From Pseudomonas cerasi (GTDB taxonomy: Bacteria > Pseudomonadota > Gammaproteobacteria > Pseudomonadales > Pseudomonadaceae): a DNA stretch of 64,000 nucleotides. The DNA lies in contig NZ_LT222319.1 of the NCBI RefSeq assembly GCF_900074915.1, positions 3,815,001 through 3,879,000 of the forward strand, given 5' to 3'. This document shows positions 59,365 to 64,000 of this stretch, in pieces. Numbering within the stretch: the first letter of the stretch is position 1; every line of letters begins with the position of its first letter. The notes under the pieces were generated by a model. It was not told where the DNA came from, made no database searches, and saw nothing but the letters and a program-made list of their open reading frames with translations. The position numbers and the translations under genes were made by a program.

Positions 59365-60192
59365 CTACTTGTCAGGCATCTCGGCGTTTATCGGAAGCAC
59401 CTTGATGTTTAGCGGCTCGAAAATCTTCGCCAACTGCCCATCTGCACGCAACCTCTCCAGTAATTGCCTGAAGTGCGAAACATCAATGTTGCCGTTCGGG
59501 CGCAACAACGCATATTGACGGTAGATCTGATCGACACGGTCGGACACCATCAACTGCGCCGCTTCATCCTTGTTATGCGCCATGAAATCAATCAGGTACG
59601 AACGGGTAACGGGTGCAATATCGGCGCGGCCGCGCACCACCATCAGCAAGTTGCTGTCGTGGGAGTACGTGGAGGTAATGGTGAAGTGCTCGCTCAGGTA
59701 CTTCTGATCGGTATTGAAGTTGGCAAATCCATAATGATAGCCACTGAACAATGCCAGACGTTTGTCAGCCAGGGTGTCGAAGTAATCCTGCCCCCGCCCT
59801 TCTTCCCGGCGCGCCACATAGACCTCGGCATCCTCGAGCCCCATATCGAGCTGTTCATGTGGAATATCCTTCCAGCCCCAGTCAGGGTTTTCGAAGACTG
59901 CAACATCGAAACGCCCTTCCGTGAAATCACGAAAACGCCGGGGCACCGAGGTCGGGATCATCACGAATTCGTAGTCGTCCTGCTCGCCATTCAGGGCGTC
60001 GATCAACCTGGGTAAAAGACCGGCGTCTTCACCTTTTTCAGGGCGCACCATATAAGGGGGGAAGTGCACTGCGGCCACGCGCACGATCTGCGCGGCGAAG
60101 ACCTGCGGCGTTGCCATCAACGGAATGAAGAGCATGACGCCGGTAACGATCTTGCGCGCCACACCGTCAATTAACACTGCAAGTCTTTTCAT
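59365..60192 (-). CDS. Periplasmic solute-binding protein (ABC amino-acid type)
   Basis: 275 residues. The signal peptide spans about residues 1-33 (ends VFA). A SBP_bac_3 domain follows: RVAAVHFPPYMVRPE, GLLPRLIDALNGEQ, GRFDVAVFENPDWGW. Such proteins capture amino acids or related anions for an ABC importer, but no permease is adjacent. Homologues occur as orphan sensors too. The start at 60192 is preferred over the earlier Met (60207) on signal-peptide length. Confidence 0.8.
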   Translation of the reverse strand: MKRLAVLIDGVARKIVTGVMLFIPLMATPQVFAAQIVRVAAVHFPPYMVRPEKGEDAGLLPRLIDALNGEQDDYEFVMIPTSVPRRFRDFTEGRFDVAVFENPDWGWKDIPHEQLDMGLEDAEVYVARREEGRGQDYFDTLADKRLALFSGYHYGFANFNTDQKYLSEHFTITSTYSHDSNLLMVVRGRADIAPVTRSYLIDFMAHNKDEAAQLMVSDRVDQIYRQYALLRPNGNIDVSHFRQLLERLRADGQLAKIFEPLNIKVLPINAEMPDK

Positions 60193-60453
60193 AAAACACG
60201 ACATCAATCAAAGCCGTTCAAACTATGCGGTTTCCATGATTTAAACAACTGTCAAATCGACGGCGTCAGCGCTCTGCGGCATCCTTGCGGTATTCGCCCA
60301 GGCAAGTGACAGCCGCCTGCGAGGCACCAATGCAATCACCCGTGGTCACTGTAGGGGCAGTTGTTACAACAAGGGTGCCGATGCAAGGCTCAGGGTGTGC
60401 GCACCGGGTTAATCTGGCTACGCTCAAGCCATTGACTATCGTAAGGAAGCTTG

Positions 60454-60851
60454 ATGATGCCGCACTGGCTGGTGATTGATCTTGAGGCTACGACCGAAGA
60501 AGGTGGGTGGCCGGTCGCAGAAATGGAAGTCATCGAGATAGGCGCGACACTGGTCAATCAGGACGGACGCGAGCTGGACCATTTCGAACGCTTCGTGCGC
60601 CCGGCGCGCAGGCCTACGATCGTCAGCAACTGGAAGAGGAATGGCGTCAGCATCACCTCGACAGTGCACTGTCCAGCATGCCGCACGTCAATCTCAAACA
60701 GCGTTTCGCCCAGGCTCGCCATTTGCAGAAACCGATGGGGCTGAACAGTGCCTTGCAACTGGCAGGCATGCAGTTCAGCGGGCAACAGCACCGCGCCTTG
60801 GTCGATGCCCGCAATACTGCCAGGCTGCTGCCGTTGATTCTGCCCAACTGA
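60454..60851 (+). pseudogene. 3'-5' exonuclease gene with an internal deletion and frameshift
   Basis: Frame one encodes MMPHWLVIDLEATTEEGGW and onward to FVRPARRP near 60610. Frame two, with Y-D-R-Q-Q-L-E-E-E-W, begins in the same bases and continues LNSALQLAGMQFSGQQHRAL and DARNTARLLPLILPN to 60851. About 50 codons that should lie between FVRP and YDRQQ, including the middle exonuclease motif, are missing and the frame shifts. The final H..D motif survives. It is a DEDDh-family relic (KapD-like). Confidence 0.8.
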
Positions 60852-60963
60852 ATGCCGCTGCAGGTCGACGTTTCGTCAGCGTCGATGTGCAAGGGGCGTG
60901 ACGAGTTTTAACGTGTTGGGCATACTGGCGAGCCATTTTCAGCCCTTTCAAAAGGAATCGCCC

Positions 60964-61245
60964 ATGTTCAAGGTCAACGAGTACTTCGACGGCACCGTCA
61001 AATCCATCGCCTTCACCCAGGCCGATGGTGAGGCAACCATCGGTGTCATGGCGGCGGGCGAATATGAGTTCGGTACGGCGCAACGGGAAATCATGCATGT
61101 GATCTCCGGCGAATTGAGCGTGAAGCTTCCGGACAGCACTGACTGGGAAACCTTTGCCACCGGCAACCAGTTCAACGTACCGGCCAACAGCAAGTTCCAG
61201 CTCAAGGTCAAAGTCGATACCGCCTACCTGTGCGAATATCGCTGA
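60964..61245 (+). CDS. ppnP: Pyrimidine/purine nucleoside phosphorylase
   Basis: 93 residues, the cupin-fold family formerly DUF1255: FKVNEYFDGTVKSIAF, GVMAAGEYEFGT, IMHVISGELSVKLP and GNQFNVPANSKFQLKV. PpnP phosphorolyses several nucleosides to base and ribose 1-phosphate. The start at 60964 follows AAAGGAATC. Convergent with the ABC exporter gene across a GTGGGAGG/CCTCCCAC hairpin (61256-61276). Confidence 0.92.
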   Translation: MFKVNEYFDGTVKSIAFTQADGEATIGVMAAGEYEFGTAQREIMHVISGELSVKLPDSTDWETFATGNQFNVPANSKFQLKVKVDTAYLCEYR

Positions 61246-61304
61246 GACTCAGCGAGTGGGAGGCTTGACCTCCCACGTTGCCCACAGGCCCTCCTCACCC
61301 TCTC

Positions 61305-63074
61305 CTACTCAACCCCGGCATTGAACTGCAACGCCGCCAGTCGCGCATAAAGCGGGTTGCTGGCGATCAACTGCTGATGGGTGCCCACGGCCACCAACCG
61401 CCCCTGATCCATGACGGCAATCCGGTCGGCATTCTGCACCGTGGCCAGCCGGTGGGCGATGACCAGCGTCGTACGCCCCTGCATCAGGCTCGGCAGGGCC
61501 TGTTGAATCAAGTGCTCACTCTGCGCGTCCAGCGCACTGGTCGCCTCGTCCAGCAGCAGAATCGGCGCATCGACCAGCAAGGCACGGGCAATCGCCAGAC
61601 GCTGACGCTGTCCGCCGGACAATCCCACCCCGCCCTCACCCAGATGCGTACCGTAGCCGTTGGCCATGTCGAGAATGAACTCGTGCGCATGGGCAATGCG
61701 CGCCGCCGCCTGTACCTGCTCAAGGCTCGCAGTGGCGTTACCGTAACGAATGTTGTCCTCAACACTGCCGAAAAACAGGGCGGGCGATTGTGAAACCAGC
61801 GCGAAGCAGCGGCGCAGATCATGGGGATCGAGCTGCGCGATCGGCACGCCCTCGATCAGAATGCGCCCTTGAATCGGGTCGTAAAAACGCAACAGCAGAT
61901 CCAGAATGGTCGACTTGCCCGCGCCGGAGGGCCCGACCAGCGCCAGGGTTTCACCGGGCTCGATGCTCAGGGTCAGGTTATCCAGCGCATTGCGCTCAGG
62001 ACGCGATGGGTAGGCGAAGGTGACATTCTCCAGCGCCAGACGCCCACTGATGCGCTGCGGCAGACTCTGCAGATCCGTGGTCGGCACACTGATCTCGCTG
62101 CGTGCCTGAAGCAGCTCGCCGATCCTCTCTGCGGCACCGGCGGCGCGCTGCAGATCGCCAATCACCTCGCTCAACGTACCGAACGCCATACCGACCATCA
62201 GCGCGTAGAACACGAACGCTGCCAGCTCACCGCTTGAGATGCGGCCGCTGATCACGTCCATACCGCCGACCCACAACATCACCGCCACGGCACCCAGCAC
62301 CAGAACGATCACCAGCGTGATCAGCCATGAGCGCTGCAGGATACGTTTACGAGCGGTCTCGAACGCCTGCTCCACCGTATGCGAAAAACGCTGCTTGTCC
62401 TGCTGCTGATGGTTGTACGCCTGCACTGTCTTGATCTGCCCCAGGGCTTCGGCCACGTAACTGCCGACATTGGCGACCCGGTCCTGACTTTCGCGCGACA
62501 GATTTCGTACCCGCCGCCCGAACATGAGAATGGGTGCGATGATCAGCGGCAACGCCACCACCACGATACTGGTGAGTTTGGGGTTGGTGATGAACAACAA
62601 CACGATGCCGCCAATGACCATCAGCGCGTTGCGCAGGAACATCGACAGTGACGAGCCGATGACCGACTGCAACAGCGTGGTGTCGGCGGTCAGTCGCGAC
62701 TGGATTTCCGAACTGCGATTGTTTTCGTAGAAGCCCGGATGCAGTTCGATCAGGTGATCGAATACCTTCTTGCGCAAGTCGGCAACCACACGCTCGCCGA
62801 TCCACGACACCAGATAGAAGCGGGCGAAGGTTCCGACGGCGAGGCCGACCGTCAGCAGCATGAAAAACCCGATCGAGCGCTCGAGCAGTTGCGGTGAGCG
62901 GGTCATGAAACCCTGATCGACCATCAGTTTGATGCCCTGCCCGATCGACAGGGTGATACCTGCGGTGATGACCAATGCCAACAACGCGCCGAGCGCCTGC
63001 CAGCGATACGGCGCGATGAAGCTCGCAGCCAGACGCAAGGCCTGGCGATGACGTCGGGTAATCCGTGAAATCAT
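61305..63074 (-). CDS. ABC exporter half-transporter, MsbA-like
   Basis: 589 residues. Six membrane spans (residues about 20-330) are fused to a nucleotide-binding domain with Walker A GPSGAGKST, Q-loop, signature LSGGQRQRLA, Walker B ILLLDEATSALD and H-loop IAHRL. Half-transporters of this form dimerise and flip lipids or peptides outward. It resembles the MsbA-like exporters of Pseudomonas; whether it carries lipid A or another substrate is not settled. Monocistronic. Confidence 0.9.
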   Translation of the reverse strand: MISRITRRHRQALRLAASFIAPYRWQALGALLALVITAGITLSIGQGIKLMVDQGFMTRSPQLLERSIGFFMLLTVGLAVGTFARFYLVSWIGERVVADLRKKVFDHLIELHPGFYENNRSSEIQSRLTADTTLLQSVIGSSLSMFLRNALMVIGGIVLLFITNPKLTSIVVVALPLIIAPILMFGRRVRNLSRESQDRVANVGSYVAEALGQIKTVQAYNHQQQDKQRFSHTVEQAFETARKRILQRSWLITLVIVLVLGAVAVMLWVGGMDVISGRISSGELAAFVFYALMVGMAFGTLSEVIGDLQRAAGAAERIGELLQARSEISVPTTDLQSLPQRISGRLALENVTFAYPSRPERNALDNLTLSIEPGETLALVGPSGAGKSTILDLLLRFYDPIQGRILIEGVPIAQLDPHDLRRCFALVSQSPALFFGSVEDNIRYGNATASLEQVQAAARIAHAHEFILDMANGYGTHLGEGGVGLSGGQRQRLAIARALLVDAPILLLDEATSALDAQSEHLIQQALPSLMQGRTTLVIAHRLATVQNADRIAVMDQGRLVAVGTHQQLIASNPLYARLAALQFNAGVE

Positions 63075-63360
63075 GAACGATGAACCTGCCTGTGTGCCCG
63101 ATCTGTCTGAGTTGCAAAGCCTACACCTGTGTGGCCAGGGCGCCGAACATCATTTCGAATGAACTTGCGGCTGGCTTCCAGAGTCAGGTTATGACTGCTT
63201 TACAGAGGCCGCTATAAGACATCGATCTAAGCGCCTGCTGGCAGATTTGCATCATATCTGTTGCACTTGCAGCGCGTTTGAGCGGCTGACAGTACCTGTC
63301 ACGGACCGGTCATCAAGCGCGGTTAACTTAACGCCGTTACCTGATGAAAGGAGAAACACC

Positions 63361-63531
63361 ATGAACCCGCAAGAGCGCAGCAATGAAGTTCAGGTTGTTC
63401 GAGCCACGCCTAATCTGCCGGTTGGCGGTGCCATTCTTGACCAGCACGGACAAGAAGTCCTGATCACCGAAGAAATGGTTCAGGCTGCCTGCCAGGAATG
63501 CGACAAGCACTGGGTAACCCCGGAAAAATAA
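63361..63531 (+). CDS. Small conserved hypothetical protein (PA1571-like)
   Basis: 56 residues beginning MNPQERSNEVQVVRAT after a GGAG site. It has a central GGAILDQHGQEVLIT strand and an MVQAACQECDKHW helix with two cysteines, and a short acidic end. It lies beside pdxB and has its own terminator, the usual arrangement of this small Pseudomonas family as I recall it. Function unknown. Confidence 0.65.
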   Translation: MNPQERSNEVQVVRATPNLPVGGAILDQHGQEVLITEEMVQAACQECDKHWVTPEK

Positions 63532-63554
63532 AACCAAGCCGTACCAGATATTTG

Positions 63555-63583
63555 AAACCCGACCACTCGGTCGGGTTTTTTAT
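63555..63583 (+). terminator. Terminator after the small gene beside pdxB
   Basis: CCCGACC-ACTC-GGTCGGG followed by six T. Confidence 0.85.
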
Positions 63584-63605
63584 TGCCTGATGACCCGGCT
63601 GGCGA

Positions 63606-64000
63606 TCAGACCAGCACTGCACCCAGCGCCCGCACCAGTTGTGCCAATGCCTCGGATTCTCCCTCCAGATGAACCTTCAGCCCTTCGATTTCCCGGCGTG
63701 GCGGGTACTGCTTGCGCAATGCATCGAAGGCCAGACGCTGGCTGGCGGTGTCACCGGTCAGGCTGCGGCGGAAATCCGCATCGTCACGTCGCGGGTCATA
63801 CACGCCGCGGCACAACATGTTAAGCGCCCAGACCGGGTCGCAGGCAGCGTCGAGACTGACCTGCGCCAGCCAGGGTTTTGGCAGCAGATCGTCCAGCTCG
63901 ATCGTCGCAGGCTGATCAAGAAAGCCACACAACGCCTGATAGATCTGTGCAGTACCGCGCTGCCTGCCATCCAGGCTGTAACCGGCGATATGCGGCGTAC
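63606..64000 (-). CDS. pdxB: Erythronate-4-phosphate dehydrogenase, C-terminal part
   Basis: The visible 131 codons end the gene at 63606 and continue past the right edge. The visible start is TPHIAGYSLDGRQRGTAQ, the D-isomer 2-hydroxyacid dehydrogenase catalytic His region, followed by the PdxB-specific C-terminal dimerisation domain (LDDLLPKPWLAQVSLDAAC, VYDPRRDDADFRRSL, LRKQYPPRREI). It oxidises erythronate 4-phosphate in pyridoxal phosphate synthesis. Frame is intact. Confidence 0.9.
   Translation of the reverse strand, partial: TPHIAGYSLDGRQRGTAQIYQALCGFLDQPATIELDDLLPKPWLAQVSLDAACDPVWALNMLCRGVYDPRRDDADFRRSLTGDTASQRLAFDALRKQYPPRREIEGLKVHLEGESEALAQLVRALGAVLV

Noticed and set aside
1..64000. 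CRISPR array, rRNA operon or a known riboswitch
   Set aside because: No regularly spaced DNA repeats, rRNA-like sequence or recognised aptamer was seen anywhere in the window.

Overview
The window looks like a chromosomal segment of a fluorescent plant-associated Pseudomonas, most likely the P. syringae complex. This is inferred from the GC-rich codon use, Pseudomonas-restricted small families (DUF1652, DUF3509, DUF6388-like) and the set of housekeeping genes (speE, mtnBDC, aroC, prmB, folE, pyrF, msbA-type, pdxB). No species-diagnostic locus proves the species. Both edges cut genes: a prophage ATPase at the left and pdxB at the right.

Bases 1 to about 9200 are the right end of a prophage. 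It carries a Rad50-like ATPase with a zinc-hook motif, a DnaQ-type exonuclease, a PAPS-reductase-like PP-loop enzyme, a large cytosine-5 DNA methyltransferase with nine degenerate internal repeats, an AT-rich reverse-strand gene, an ASCH-type phage protein, a zinc ribbon, an excisionase and a tyrosine integrase. The prophage stops at a duplicated tRNA 3' end (probably tRNA-Ser), followed by the original tRNA terminator. The intact tRNA should lie left of the window.

Bases 9.4-14.4 kb hold a deoxyribose-type catabolic locus: PfkB kinase, FucP/DeoP-type permease, mutarotase-like DeoX, DeoR regulator and deoC. The promoter regions of the kinase gene and of deoC share an apparent GTTA-N6-TAAC operator. 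Bases 15-18 kb hold a KaiC-like double ATPase with a soluble histidine kinase. The small helical gene in front of them is frameshifted, and the region beyond it is decayed (alpha/beta-hydrolase remnant).

Bases 18.7-34.5 kb are ordinary small host genes: cupin, STN protein, cytochrome c, crotonase, CorA, amidotransferase, a degenerate rhodanese, a transglutaminase/alpha-E/ATP-grasp operon, RraB-like, an LTA-synthase-like phosphoglycerol transferase and speE. Bases 34.6-44.8 kb include a ZIP transporter, an ankyrin protein, a sigma-54-type promoter before a DUF3509 gene, a LuxR solo, the methionine-salvage genes mtnB-mtnD-mtnC, an MFS transporter whose 3' end is frameshifted by a triplicated 8-bp unit, aroC and a hydrolase.

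Bases 44.9-64 kb contain prmB, an isochorismatase fold with Ser for Cys, smr, two small tail-anchored-type proteins, folE, a glutaredoxin-like protein, an lprI-like gene, a GST, an aminotransferase divergent from a MarR regulator, benE, an LD-carboxypeptidase, a 139-bp MITE with CTAG duplications, a CurA-type reductase, pyrF, an ethanolamine-type permease behind a second sigma-54-type promoter, an internally deleted exonuclease gene, ppnP, an MsbA-type exporter and pdxB. The most unusual items are the methyltransferase repeat array, the Kai-like module with its broken partner, and the recent small lesions (8-bp triplication, internal deletion, frameshift).
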